Source: Piezodorus guildinii (lineage: Eukaryota; Arthropoda; Insecta; Hemiptera; Pentatomidae). Taken from it: a stretch of 64,000 nucleotides of DNA. The DNA lies in NCBI GenBank assembly GCA_023052935.1, contig CM041293.1:176319600-176383599 (forward strand), read 5' to 3'. Within the stretch, counting starts at the first letter, position 1. Every line of letters starts with the position of its first letter. Shown here in pieces: positions 51,666 through 62,040 of this stretch. The notes beneath the pieces were generated by a model. It searched no databases, was not told the origin of the DNA, and saw only the letters and a program-made list of their open reading frames with translations. The position numbers and the translations under genes are program-made.

Positions 51666-51740
51666 AAAATTAAATAGAGTTAATTTTAAAATGGTTAGGA
51701 CTATTTTCATTAAATCGTGATGAATCCATAGTATATTTGG

Positions 51741-52317
51741 TACTGTAAGTTTAGTATACTGGCACTTCTATTAAGCTGATTTTGATTTTTTTTTAAACTG
51801 TGACATATTTTTTTAACCCTTGTAACTATCTTAAATATCTGTGGTTAAATCAAAATCTTTCATTTTTAATAAAATCTTTACTTAAACTTTCTGTAATACC
51901 CAAAATAGGGTAATTAACATACAGCTTTCTTTCCACCTGAAATTTCTTCTACCAAGAAATTTCTTTAACCAATTTAACACGACGTGAGAGATAGTCTGAG
52001 GGAGCGATACGTGGAGTTAACTCATTTTTAATATAGTATAACTCCAGTTATCCAGTTTTTCAGGAGCGCCACAGATATGTGATCTCCGTTTTTTTATTTT
52101 TAGAATTTTTTTTTTTAAACATTTAAAAATAAAAATAAATTGTTAAAGAACTAATTCTTTTGAATTTCAATAGAAATATGTGTTTTATTAAATAATCTAT
52201 TATATTTTTATGTACAAGAATTAGTTAGTTATATTATCTTTTCATCACTCTCCATTAAAATTCCGTGAATTATATAATATTTTTCTAAAATCTTTAGCTA
52301 TGCAACGGTAGCTAGTA
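51741..52317 (+). repeat. R850-related fragments (+)
   Basis: R850 middle recognisable at 52,130-52,317 (TAGAAATATGTGTTTTATTA, CTTTTCATCACTCTCCATTA). The part before 52,080 is unassigned apart from R850-like wording at 51,741-51,840. Confidence 0.55.
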
Positions 52318-52955
52318 ATTACTTCTTTGCTTGTAAAAAAATAAAAATAAAATGCGTATAAATTTTGCAACAAATGCAATGGTAAATGTTTTAAATGAAA
52401 TTCTATGTAGCTCTATCCAGGTTTAATTAGGATAGGGATCTTTAACGGGTACCTGACATCGCACAGGTTCGGGACTACCATTTAACTTCCCCTCTGAAGG
52501 ACGGCATAACCAAAGATACGCCATTGAAAAATCCTAGGGTTATCTGCCAGGCTTGAACCTGCGACTTTGTCATAGAAGATTGTTATGCTAGCAAATGCAC
52601 CTCGAGTGACTCCGATAGGTTCAAACTAAAACAAAAATTATTCCTATTTTTTTTTCTTGTTTGATTGATTCTCAAATTTCTTTCAAACATATTTACCATT
52701 CAACTTTTTTTACTAATACTAACAATTAGAAATGATTATTTTTTCTAATCGACAAAACTCTAAAAGAAAGGAATTCTAAAAAAATTCACAATTTAAGACT
52801 TGTCAGGCTATCTTTATGATGATGAAGCCTGCAAGATATTAAAGGACATTTGATTTTAAATTTATAAATAGAGTTTATTTTAAAATGGTCATGGCTATTT
52901 TTATCAAATCGTAATAATGTGATAAATCCATAAAAATATTTAGTACTGTAATTGT
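52318..52955 (+). repeat. Composite repeat copy 2, with SINE-a (-)
   Basis: Parallel to 50,541-51,740 but uninterrupted. SINE-a antisense occupies about 52,400-52,610 (GACATCGCACAGGTTCGGGA, GGACGGCATAACCAAAGATA). It serves as the empty-site comparison for copy 1. Confidence 0.82.
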
Positions 52956-52956
52956 A

Positions 52957-54471
52957 TTGGATTGTTTCACATGAAATTTCCGTTTTTATAGTTTCAAAGC
53001 TAAATAATTCATAAAAATATTTAAGTTTTATGCCTAGTTATAACGCTAAAAATTTAATAATCTTGTCAAACCAGTACTTTTATTAAAGGCTTCTTTAAAG
53101 CTGTGCTCAGATTATGTGTTGCCCGCACCAGATTTTTATCACTATTATCCTATTTTTCATTATTTGGTAGTACGTAATCCGCTGTATAAAGAGCGGGACG
53201 TCTGGTCATCTTAGTCTTCCGTTTAGTCACAGCAGCATAAATATGACGTTAAAATTAAATAAATTGACAAACCATGAGAAAGTTTTATATTAATTATAAA
53301 CAAACACAGCATACAAATAACACTGAGCCCTAAAGGTTGTAGGTTATCAAACGTGCCCCGTCAGAGAATGGGCCACAGAAGTCCACCAGAGCAGACACAT
53401 TAGTTCTGGAACGTTTAGCCCAGTGTGTCCCAATGTTCTCTACTCCAAGCCCCACCAGCACAATAACACAACACTCCCACCAGGGCTTCATCGGCTATTT
53501 GATACGAGTATTAATAGCTATCGAATAATTTAATTATATGGACTACGTTCAGGAATGAGTCACTAATATTTCTGAGTTCTTAGGCACTGAGACTACATTG
53601 GAGAAACCTACGGATTTTTCAGGTCTCTCTGCTGTTTTCTTCCGAATGTTTACATATTTAAAGTAAACAGTTACTAATCCTCTACCTTTGTATTATAAAC
53701 ATTAGCTTCCCAATCAACTACCCACTTTTCATTATATCTCCAAATATGAACATGGAAATACGCGATTTTCGAGAAATATTTTTGTACGAGTTTAAACTCG
53801 GCCATTCAGCAGCTGAGGCCGCTAGAAATATTCGCAAAGCGTTTGGGGAAGGGAGTGTTAATGAACGGACCATTCGCCGTTGATTTGCTAAGTTTTCAGC
53901 TGGGGATACCGACTTGGAGAAAGACCTCCGTCCGTAATAGACACTATGTCCTCAAACAGACGGTAGAAGGAAACCCCTACCAAACAGTTAAAGGACTCTC
54001 AGCACAACTAAATGCGAGTGCATCTACCGTTACCAGACATTCAAAGTGTATTGGGAAAGTAAAAAAGCTCGATACATGAGTACCTCATGATCTCACTGAG
54101 CGGCAGCAAGACCCCATGTTTCAAAACATACCGTACAAAAATTGAAAGAACTGGGCAACGAAGTTCTTCCGCACCAACCATATTCTCCCGACTTGTCTCC
54201 AACAGATTACCGCCTGTTCAGGAATTTATACAACTTCGTCAAAGGAAAACTTTTTAAAAATGATGATCAAATGAAAAGTGTGTTTTCAGATTTTGTTTCA
54301 CTTCAAAGCTCAGAGTTTTTCAGTTCGGGGATAAAAAAGTTAGGGTCATGCTGGGAAAAATGTGCAGAAAAAGAAGGTAAATACTTCGAATAAAATTATC
54401 TTGTTTTCATATCGTATTTTTAATAAAAATCCTTTACCTTGAAACAGGACATTTCATGTGACACAACCCAA
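52957..54471 (+). pseudogene. Mariner B transposase relic, interrupted and internally deleted
   Basis: The left terminus at 52,957 (TTGGATTGTTTCACATGAAA) is separated by about 600 bp of other sequence (53,005-53,610) from the rest. That foreign block includes an R850 end at 53,115 and a SINE-a-like tail at 53,215-53,260. From 53,749 the frame reads MNMEIRDFREIFLYEFKLGH, SAAEAARNIRKAFGEGSVNE and RTIRR, then a stop where the other copies read WFAKF, then TVEGNPYQTVKGLSAQ. The C-terminal part is YSPDLSPTDYRLFRNLYNF ... KCAEKEGKYFE. The central catalytic region is missing. The right terminus ends at 54,471 before TA. Dead copy. Confidence 0.82.
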
Positions 54472-54829
54472 TAGTATTATATATTGGCAGTTCTGTTCTT
54501 TTTTTATTTATTTATTTTTTTAAACTAATGTAACATAAAACAGTTCTAACTATCTTAAATATGCAATTCCCGTTCGGATAAATTCATAAGTTGATGATAA
54601 ATTCATAAACAATTCTATTATACCTATAGTAAATATTAACTTAATATAAATTGTAACTGATGTAACCAGTCTAACCGAACTTTATCAATGTAATGTAAAA
54701 TTTTAATCTAAAAAGCCTTAAATGGACGTATTTTTATTTATTAATTTTTATTATTTATTTTATTTTTTAATAGATGTATTATTATTTTAAAAACATATGT
54801 ATTTTTAAATTTATTTTATCTCTACTTCA
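54472..54829. other. No gene recognised
   Basis: A+T-rich with T and A runs. Weak R850-like wording only. Confidence 0.4.
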
Positions 54830-55650
54830 AAAAAAAATCTGGTGCGGGTAACACATCCGTTTCAAAAGCGATTGAAAGAATTTTCAAGTACAGTAAGAGA
54901 TAAAAACGAGTAGAACCATTAAAAAATTAATTAAATGGAATTTCTATAAAAATATGCGATTTATTAAAAAATCTATTATATTATTATCTAAAATAGTCAG
55001 TTAGTTTTATCTTCTTTTCATCACTCTCTATTAACTTTTAAAAGCTTGAGATAATATTTTTTCTAAAACCTTTAGCTTTCCAACGGTATATCATACATGT
55101 ATATTACTGCTCTTATGTTCAAAAACAAAAAATTGCATTAAAAAACATTTTTTGCAGTTTTCTCCTTTAGTTTAACCTATATATTTACCTGTTTTTGATC
55201 AATGGTAATAAGATTATATGGTTATTTTGGTATAATCTACACAATTAAAGGTGCTTTAGATGAAGATAATTTAATAAATCGGCATTTAAGCCCTGTCGAA
55301 ATCAGAATGAAACATACATGATATTAAAGTCCATCAGTATAGCGAGTTTAATAAAAATCGTTGGAGCCGTTTTTGAGAAAAACGTGGCTCTTCCGGTCAG
55401 GTGATTTTGGTGAAAAAGGTTTTGTAACGCCTCGGGCGTATATTTGTCTTAAATATGAAATTTTAGTTCCATAGGACTTACCGTTTCCACCCGGAGGTTA
55501 CCACACACAGACACACACACACACACATACACAGACCATTTTGGGGGACTTGGTGATTTGGACTCAGAGGACCCTAAAATGTGCATTTCCGTTGAAAACT
55601 GGAATTCGAAAATTTTCACGATCGCAATACTTTCCCTTACTCAATATATG
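54830..55650 (+). repeat. R850 copy (+), near full length
   Basis: From AAATCTGGTGCGGGTAACAC to CACGATCGCAATACTTTCCC. (CA)n expanded at 55,500-55,545. The terminal palindrome is degraded (TACTCAATATATG). Confidence 0.9.
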
Positions 55651-55789
55651 TCAAAAATTTAAAAATTGTAAATAGCCAAGCTAGGCTCTATTTTTATGGG
55701 AAATAACCAAAAGACAAATAAATTTATTTTATTCTATTCTACTTAATTTTGTGTGTCTTCTCAAAGCCTCCTAGATCTGCTTTAGATCA

Positions 55790-56010
55790 GATTTTCATAA
55801 AAGTAGACGGCCTCCTAAATCGGGAGTAGGGACAAGAGGAGATTACGCCATATAGAACCGAAGGCGCTATCTAAGTCTAATAAAGCCGGAGTAGCGGTGG
55901 TTGGGGGCCTCTTAGTAGGATTGCTTCTGGCCGTAAAGGCACTCGTCCCGGGCGGCTTCGCATCTTTTATTAAAAATGCACGCACCTCTTGCAAGCTCTG
56001 TGCAGGACTT
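55790..56010 (-). pseudogene. LINE reverse-transcriptase block A remnant
   Basis: The reverse strand reads TPALLDLDSAFGSIWRNLLL, which matches the block A pattern LDLxxAFDxxWRxxLL of non-LTR reverse transcriptases. Upstream codons continue without stop for about 50 residues (FLIKDAKPPGTSAFTARSNP). It does not match the JK or RTE families here closely enough to assign. Confidence 0.45.
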
Positions 56011-56765
56011 CTTTTCCAGGATATTCTGGACTAATCCTGTAGTCTTGTCAAGGGAGCGGAGTATCTATGTATCATTCATAACAGTGAGAGACGTAAAATT
56101 TTAAGAAGTATTTTATTTTATTATTATTATTATTATTGAAGTGAAAACTTCTTTAGGCGCGTTATGCGATTTTTGGCAGGGGTAAAAGCTTCGATTTCGT
56201 AACCATGATGACGTTACCAACATGCTCTAGACTAGCGCATGTGCAGTGGTCTCATTTTTTAAAAACTTTTTTTACATATCATCATTTTACATTAAATTAT
56301 ATATGTAAGAAATAAAAGGGAAAGATCCCCTCTTTTAAGTTTAAAAATCTACTGTGGTTATTAAGTTCGATTCAAAAGAGAAAAATGAAAATACGACAGT
56401 AAGAAAAATGCAACGTCTGGGATAAATGAATTTGAAAAAGAATGTGTTCCACCCTAGTAAGTTGGTTCCTTACTCTTTTTCCCCTGAGCAAAAGAGTCTC
56501 CGACCAGCGGAGGAGTGAAATCAAGAATTTTATTATTTTTGATTTCATTATCATATGTTAATATTTCACCAAGGGAGGTTATATCTCTGTTATGTTAGTT
56601 AAATGTTTTAATCAAAGGACTGTTAAACTATTCTTTATTTTAGGTAGGTTCATTGTTAATTATGTATGTTATCCAATTGATTATTTTATGTCAAACAAAT
56701 TGTAATAATTAAAACTTCATTTTAGCATCGTTTAACTCCTAATTCATTTAAATTAAAAGAAGAAT
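56011..56765. other. No gene recognised
   Basis: Short (ATT)n at 56,118-56,138. 56,235-56,255 (AGCGCATGTGCAGTGGTC) resembles 48,630-48,650 in antisense. No coding support. Confidence 0.35.
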
Positions 56766-56786
56766 TACACACACACATATATATAC

Positions 56787-56865
<79 letters not shown>
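56766..56865. repeat. (CA)n/(TA)n microsatellite
   Basis: Starts with ACACACACATATATATAC and continues as about 75 bp of pure TA. Confidence 0.97.
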
Positions 56866-56869
<4 letters not shown>

Positions 56870-56870
<1 letters not shown>

Positions 56871-57075
56871 TATTTGTGCTTATTTTTCATTTCTTTGGAA
56901 ATCTTTATTAATATGAATGTATTTTCCTTAAATTTATGATAATTATTCTTTCCCCTATATGTTATTTCTATTTATACATTATCTTTTTTAATATCACCTT
57001 TGCGATTAAAGATTGAAGATGCATAGGCGTTGATGACCTTGAGGTTTTACGCCTTAAAGCCTAAACAAAAAATTA
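56870..57075 (-). repeat. Inverted-pair left arm with hairpin H copy 4
   Basis: Reverse complement of 58,962-59,165 at high similarity (GATTTCCAAAGAAATGAAAA in both). Hairpin H at 57,026-57,053: stem GGCGT/ACGCC, loop AAAACCTCAAGGTCATCA on the minus strand. Preceded by TTGTTTAGGCTTTAA. Confidence 0.82.
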
Positions 57076-57084
57076 ACAATGCCG

Positions 57085-57440
57085 GTTGAAAAGAAGAGAA
57101 AATTAAGCGTCCTATAGAAACAAAAAAAAAGCGGTATAGATATAAGAAAAAAATCATCCATTTTATAATTTCATAGATGGATCAATCTTCTAAATCAGAG
57201 AATAATTCAAATTATAATGCCGAAATCCATGATGAAGAGAAAATTAAGGGTCGTCAATATCAACAGAGGCAAAAAAGTCAATGACAAAGACAAAAAAATA
57301 GCGATTAATTTAATTCTTTCACAGATAGATCAATCTTTTGAAACAGTTATAAAGAATATTCCAAAATGTTCTAATTTCCGTGATACATTTTTATGTGAAG
57401 TGAGAATGGTTGATTGTGTGTATATATGGGAGAAGTTAAT
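57085..57440 (+). pseudogene. Unrecognised coding-like repeat, copy 2
   Basis: Homologous to 48,105-48,440 (-). One frame starts ATGGATCAATCTTCTAAATC and encodes MDQSSKSENNSNYNAEIHDE then EKIKGRQYQQRQKSQ before a stop. A shifted frame encodes NLILSQIDQSFETVIKNIPK. Two tandem units of about 130-150 bp are visible: AGAGAAAATTAAGSGTC starts at 57,103 and 57,238; ends AGATGGATCAATCTTCTAAA at 57,175 and AGATAGATCAATCTTTTGAA at 57,325. No known domain. It lies between the inverted arms that carry hairpin H. Confidence 0.5.
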
Positions 57441-57490
57441 TCAGGGTGCAGTAAAATAAACACACAATTAAGCGTAAACTTAATTTATTG

Positions 57491-57528
57491 GTGCCGACGT
57501 TTCGGCCAAAATTATAGGCATTCTTCAG
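57491..57528 (-). other. Motif M copy (stem GCC/GGC)
   Basis: Minus strand: CTGAAGAATGCC, loop TATAATTTT, GGC, CGAAACGTCGGCAC. It has the shortest stem of the set, but the right half is identical to copy 1 (4556). Confidence 0.65.
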
Positions 57529-57644
57529 GGTTATAAATTCTAATAACAAACTAATATAATAACCAACAAATAGCTGAGAAAACAGGTCTCCAAATTTCCT
57601 GTCCAAAAGACAGAGATAAAAAGTTGTTGAGATAAAAAGATAAA

Positions 57645-58385
57645 AAATAAAAGTGACCAAAAAGTTCAAATAACTAGGAGAGATAATATGCAACCACGGG
57701 ATAGATAAAGCAGGCCTAGGTGAAAGATTAGCCAAACTAGAAAGACTGTACTCTGCAACCAAAAGCATGTACAGTAAGAAAAGTTTATCCTCCAATGCAA
57801 AAATAAGGCACTACTGTACAGTAGTAAGACCAACAATATTGTATGGTATGGAAACAGTTTGCCTTCCGAGTCTTGAGAAATTTCTCAAGATTGAGAGAAA
57901 AATTCTTAGGAGGCTTCATGGACCCAAAATAACACAAGAGAGCTACAGGCTAAAATCCAATGAAGAAATATATAGAAATTTGGAAAACCTTGAAGTAGTC
58001 ATCAGAACTAGGAGATTGAGGTTTTATGGCCATATGGTAAGAATGAACAATCAGAGGCTGAACAAACAGATTTTTGACAAAGTTCCAGGCTATAAGAATA
58101 TGGGTGGTTATGCAAAGCAAATAAAAGAGGAGCTCGATAGGATAAAAATCAAGAAAATAGACTGCTTAGATAGAGAGCTTTTCGGGAAGAAAATAAAAGA
58201 AGTTGGGGTTCTTACAGGAAAAACTAAGAAACAGGGGAGAAAGCGGACAAGGAAGAGCGGGAGGAACAGTCCAGGAAGATGAAAGAATATTGGAGAAAAA
58301 GGAAGATGAAAGATGTGAAGAAGACAGAATGATATTCAATTCACGTGGTCCTTGATGGCCAATTCGTGCAAAAAATAATAATAAT
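57645..58385 (+). pseudogene. RTE-like LINE C-terminus (subfamily 2), better preserved
   Basis: Open for 171 codons from 57,767: MYSKKSLSSNAKIRHYCTVV, RPTILYGMETVCLPSLEKFL, KIERKILRRLHGPKITQESY, IRTRRLRFYGHMVRMNNQRL and LDRELFGKKIKEVGVLTGKT. Codons upstream from 57,645 (KFKXLGEIICNHGIDKAGLG) extend the match. This is the domain after the RT in RTE-type ORF2. The RT itself is missing. The tail AATTCGTGCAAAAAATAATA with (ATA)n is RTE-like. Colinear with 18,790-19,560. Confidence 0.8.
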
Positions 58386-58570
58386 AACCAACTAAAGGAG
58401 AAAAGATCACAAACATTTTTTTAGGTTTTTTTTTTTCTTTCTGAGCATAAAAGTAGTAATATAGATGTATAATATACCGTTAAAAAGCTATAGATTTTAC
58501 GAAAAATAAACTTTATTTCATATACTATGTTAAAAAAGTTATGGATAAAGATAAAACTAACTGACTGTCG
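58386..58570 (-). repeat. R850 partial (-)
   Basis: AGTAATATAGATGTATAATA, TACCGTTAAAAAGC and ATAAAACTAACTGACTGTCG match the family middle. Confidence 0.65.
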
Positions 58571-58960
58571 TTGATGACCCGAAAATTAGAGAATCACCTT
58601 GAACACCTGATGACAGTAATCTCGCCTAATCACCTCAGGAACAGCACAAATCCCAATGTACTGAAGTCGAGACAGACAAATTTATCTGACGCATTTGAAT
58701 AGCAGACAAATACGGAGGGAAAAGAAAAATTGAGAATTATAAGGATGAGCGGATGCCTGGCTGAGATAACAGAGAGCATCGGATTCAGTAGCATATCTGC
58801 TAAGTACTGATAGCATAGTATTGTTAAACCGGGTTCTGATAACATAGTATTGCTAAATCCCATATGAAAAGATATATCCATTCAGAGATTTAACATAACG
58901 ATAGTTGTTTTGTTTTTTTAAACATTTAAAAATATATATAATAAAAAGAAATTATTATAA
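58571..58960. other. No gene recognised
   Basis: Unassigned. Near 58,798 and 58,837 the phrase TACTGATAGCATAGTATTGT/TTCTGATAACATAGTATTGC is directly repeated. Confidence 0.4.
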
Positions 58961-58961
58961 A

Positions 58962-59165
58962 AATGTATTTGTTTGTTTGGGCTTTAAGGCGTAAAACCTC
59001 ATGGTCATCAACGCCTGTGCATCTTTAATCGCTAAGGAAATATTAGAAAAGGAACGGTATAAATAGAAGTAAAATATAATGAAAAATAGTAAAATGAAAT
59101 AATTTTCATAAATTTAAGAAAAATACATAAATGTTAATAAAGATTTCCAAAGAAATGAAAAAAAA
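58962..59165 (+). repeat. Inverted-pair right arm with hairpin H copy 3
   Basis: TTTGTTTGTTTGGGC then hairpin H at 58,988-59,015: GGCGT, loop AAAACCTCATGGTCATCA, ACGCC. The body ends in an A-rich stretch. It pairs with 56,870-57,075. Confidence 0.82.
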
Positions 59166-59251
59166 AAATTATATAAAAGAAAAATATCACTATTAATCAC
59201 TGCAGAAATATAATACTAATTGCGATAAATGCTAAATTTATTTGAGATGTT

Positions 59252-59528
59252 GTTTGTTTATTTATTTAACGTCACTTTATGCTACTATGGCTAATCGGAC
59301 GATGCTACAGTGGGAGTCCTAAATTTGCCTATCCAGTTTTATTAGGATAGGATCTTTAACGAGTACCTGACATCGCACAGGCTCGGGACCACCTTTTAAC
59401 GTCCTCCGAAGACGGCGTAACTAAGATTTTTACTCCCATAAAAAATCCTAGGACACCTGCGGGTTTGAATCCGTGACCTTTGCATGGGAGGCTGTTACGC
59501 TAGCCACCCAGCTACAAGTGATCCCTGT
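59252..59528 (-). mobile_element. SINE-a (-), full length
   Basis: Tail TTAACGTCACTTTATGCTAC to head GTTACGCTAGCCACCCAGCT, with GGTTTGAATCC B box in antisense. TATTTGAGATGTT at 59,239-59,251 and TATTTGAAATGTT at 59,529-59,541 form a 13-bp duplication with one mismatch. Confidence 0.93.
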
Positions 59529-59559
59529 TATTTGAAATGTTATTTATATTTAAAAGTTT

Positions 59560-59700
59560 AAGTTTTTTGATATTTTGGCTATATCATCACCTGGACTAAT
59601 AGAAACGTCTGAAGTAAGTCCCACTGTAGTCAAACTCGAAATGTAAAAGGGGCATTCTCGAAAAATATGTTTGACCGTTAGCATATTATTGCAGTACAAC
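59560..59700 (-). pseudogene. I-like LINE tail fragment
   Basis: The reverse strand reads CNNMLTVKHIFRECPFYISS then LTTVGLTSDVSISPG. The VKHIFREC block corresponds to VKHILTEC in the 12.4-kb copy. Confidence 0.6.
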
Positions 59701-59789
59701 ACTTTATTTTTTATGCATAGACCAATTTTTTATTGTTTCTTTATTTATATTTGGTATTAAAACAAAATGAATATACCATATACCAAATA

Positions 59790-60170
59790 ATTTATAGGTC
59801 TTTTACGGATGTGAAACGTGGTCACATACTTTGAAGGATGAACAACGTCTTAAGGTTTTCGAAAATAAGATACTATGCAAAGTATTCTGCCAAAGAGATG
59901 AGGCCACTAGGGAGTTTAGAAAGTTAAACAGCACAGGATTGCGGAGTTTGTACCCTGTAAATATAATTGATTTGATAGCATCGCGTAGACTCAAATGGGC
60001 GAGTAAAGTTGTTCGGCTCAGTGAGGAACATGTTCCGAGAAAGTTGGTTTTCGTTGCGTCCGAAAGGTAGGTCGAGGCGTCTATGGGAGGATTATGTTAA
60101 GGCTGATCTCCAGGGCTTGGGCTTGAACGGTGAACATTGGACAAGTCTATGCAGGCGGAGTTTACAAAAT
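59790..60170 (+). pseudogene. RTE-like LINE C-terminus (subfamily 1)
   Basis: Residues FYGCETWSHTLKDEQRLKVF, ENKILCKVFCQRDEATREF, IIDLIASRRLKWASKVVRLS and EEHVPRKLVF, then after a frameshift RSRRLWEDYVKADLQGLGLN. Colinear with the end of the 29.4-kb element. Truncated before RT. Confidence 0.88.
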
Positions 60171-60179
60171 AACTTTTTT

Positions 60180-60400
60180 ATATCTATCACTATTACAGAA
60201 GAGTATTTTGAATATGATCATATCAATTGGAACAATCTCTTCTTGTTTTTGTTCATATGCATTTATTTATCCATACATGTCAATAATTAATATTAAACGT
60301 TTCGAGGTTTCACATGCCTCATCTTCAGATGTACAATGTTATATCCATTTCCATATCTTTACTCAATATAAGTCATTTAACAATACATTTCATTCACATT
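60180..60400 (+). repeat. Half of the foldback found at 38.9-39.2 kb
   Basis: CTATTACAGAAGAGTATTTT, ATGATCATATCAATTGGAAC and CCATACATGTCAAT match the left arm there, followed directly by motif M in antisense (60,297-60,328), so this copy lacks the second arm order seen at 38.9 kb. Confidence 0.78.
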
Positions 60401-60499
60401 CTCAAATTTTAACTTTTCACCATCACATATATTAATTTATCTTGTGACTTGAAACTAACCTGTGTACTCATTTTATAGAAATAATTTTTTTTTTATCTT

Positions 60500-62040
60500 A
60501 ATATATTTTTATTCACAGCTGTCATGCGGTTGACAATCAATGAATGTGAATTACAATAAAGTTGATGCTGCGGCGTGATAGGCATAATGGAGAGAGGATG
60601 CCTTGCGGCATCTCTTCCAGGCGTGCTTCCTATTGGCCATTTATGTTAGGAGATACCTTACCCAACTTCTTTTCAGCCATCTGCGAGTGTTGTAGGGCAT
60701 ATTGGTAGTGGCCATATTTCTATTAATGTGTTCTGGAAAAGTTTCTACAAGGTCCGAATCTGTTCGTTGACTGTTGGTGGGTGAAGGTCTGTGCGGAAAG
60801 TAATGTTGCTAATGCATCGTGTGAATATGTTATGGTTCTAATAGTTTTGGATTGAAAAATGTGAATTTTCCGTATGTGTGTCTTTTTGGAAGTCAAGTAT
60901 ATCTCTGAAGCGTAAGTACTAATATTGGGTTGATGCAAAATTAATGCAGGTTTTTAGTAGGTATTGTAAATACGCCATATCTTTACTTTAACCATATATA
61001 TTTAATCAAAATAATTTCCATCTGAATCAATGCACTTTTGCCAACGTTCAACAAGCTTTCTTATTCCACCAGAAAAAAAATCCGAATCCCTGGACTCAAT
61101 GAAATCACGAAAAGAATTTTCAATGTCGTCCTGGTTTTGAAAATTTTTCTCCCTCAAAAAGTTGTCCAGATGCCTGAAAAAGTGGAAGTCTGTAGGAGAG
61201 AGGTCAGGTGAATAAAGCGGATGTTGGAGAACTTCGTAGCCCAACTCGTGCAGTCGTCGAAGCGTTGGTTGTGCAACGTGTGGTCTGGCGTTATCGTGGA
61301 GCAGGATCGGCCCCTTCCGATTCATCAATGCTGGCCAAAGACGTTGCAATTTTTGAGTTCCGAGTTCCGCCGCCATTTCTCGTGTGGTTTTGGTTGGGTC
61401 TTCTTCCACTTTTGACCTCAGCTGGTCGTTGTCCAGAGCAAGATGATGGCCCCGACCTTCCTTGTCTTCGAGGTCGAAATCTCCTCTGCGAAACTTCTGG
61501 AACCAACGCTGCACCGTGCACTCATTAATAGCCCCCTGACCCCACACTTCATTAATATTACGAGCCGTTTGCGCAGCGCTGCGCCCTAATTTAAATTCGT
61601 AAAAATAAATTTGACGAAAATCGCACTTTGACATTTTCGATTCAAGACCTTTGAACACACTGAACAAAACGATTTTACTAAACAAATTCATGGTGAAAGA
61701 GAGGGTATTAGATAAGGTTTGTTTTGGTATAATAATGATCAATGTTAGGATTAGCTTTGTTTACACAATTGGAATTAAGATATTGCAATAGAGGAAACCT
61801 GCATTAATTTTGCATCAACCCAATAGACTTCAGTAAGTAAGTGTAAGTGTTAAGTTTATGTTTTAATTCTGGACGTCTTGAGAGTAGTGAGTATTTAAGT
61901 TTTGGTCTTTTCTTTAGCGTTATCTGTTCTTGATGTTTGTGTCACATGTCATTCTTCTGTCGAAAGCCAAGCTGATCTATCTGCTTGTGTCTGTCTGCGG
62001 AGTTTGGATATTGTCAAGATGTACTGGATAGTATATCTTC
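60500..62040 (-). pseudogene. JK3 LINE C-terminus (-), split by mariner A
   Basis: JK3 3' untranslated and coding text at 60,500-60,922 (TSKKTHIRKIHIFQSKTIRT on the minus strand). It resumes at 61,826 (AGTAAGTAAGTGTAAGTGTT, GAGAGTAGTGAGTATTTAAG), colinear with 27,215-27,400. Many frameshifts. Confidence 0.8.
60925..61823 (-). pseudogene. Mariner A transposase, internal-deletion copy 2
   Basis: Termini TTGGGTTGATGCAAAATTAA and TGCATTAATTTTGCATCAAC then CCAA lie within TA repeats. ATG at 61,634 opens a 210-codon frame to 61,002. It encodes the first DNA-binding domain (MSKCDFRQIYFYEFKLGRSA ... VQRWFQKFRRGDFDLEDKE) and TREMAAELG, then an in-frame deletion joint to TQKLQRLWPALMNRKGPILL, HDNARPHVAQPTLRRLHELG (second catalytic Asp) and YSPDLSPTDFHFFRHLDN (third Asp) through the C-terminus. 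It lacks the second helix-turn-helix half and the first catalytic Asp. Because the joint is in frame, a shortened DNA-binding protein could be made. Confidence 0.93.

Larger units (their letters stand above)
50541..51740 (+). repeat. Composite repeat copy 1 (R850 core with SINE-a)
   Basis: Shares with 52,318-52,955 the order: TTCTTTGCTTGTAAAAAATA, an antisense SINE-a, CTCAAATTTCTTTCAAACAT, ACTAATACTAACA, GACCTGTCAGGCTATYTT-type text and AATTTTAAAATGG. This copy has three extra insertions: SINE-c end, SINE-a sense and JK2. Confidence 0.82.
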
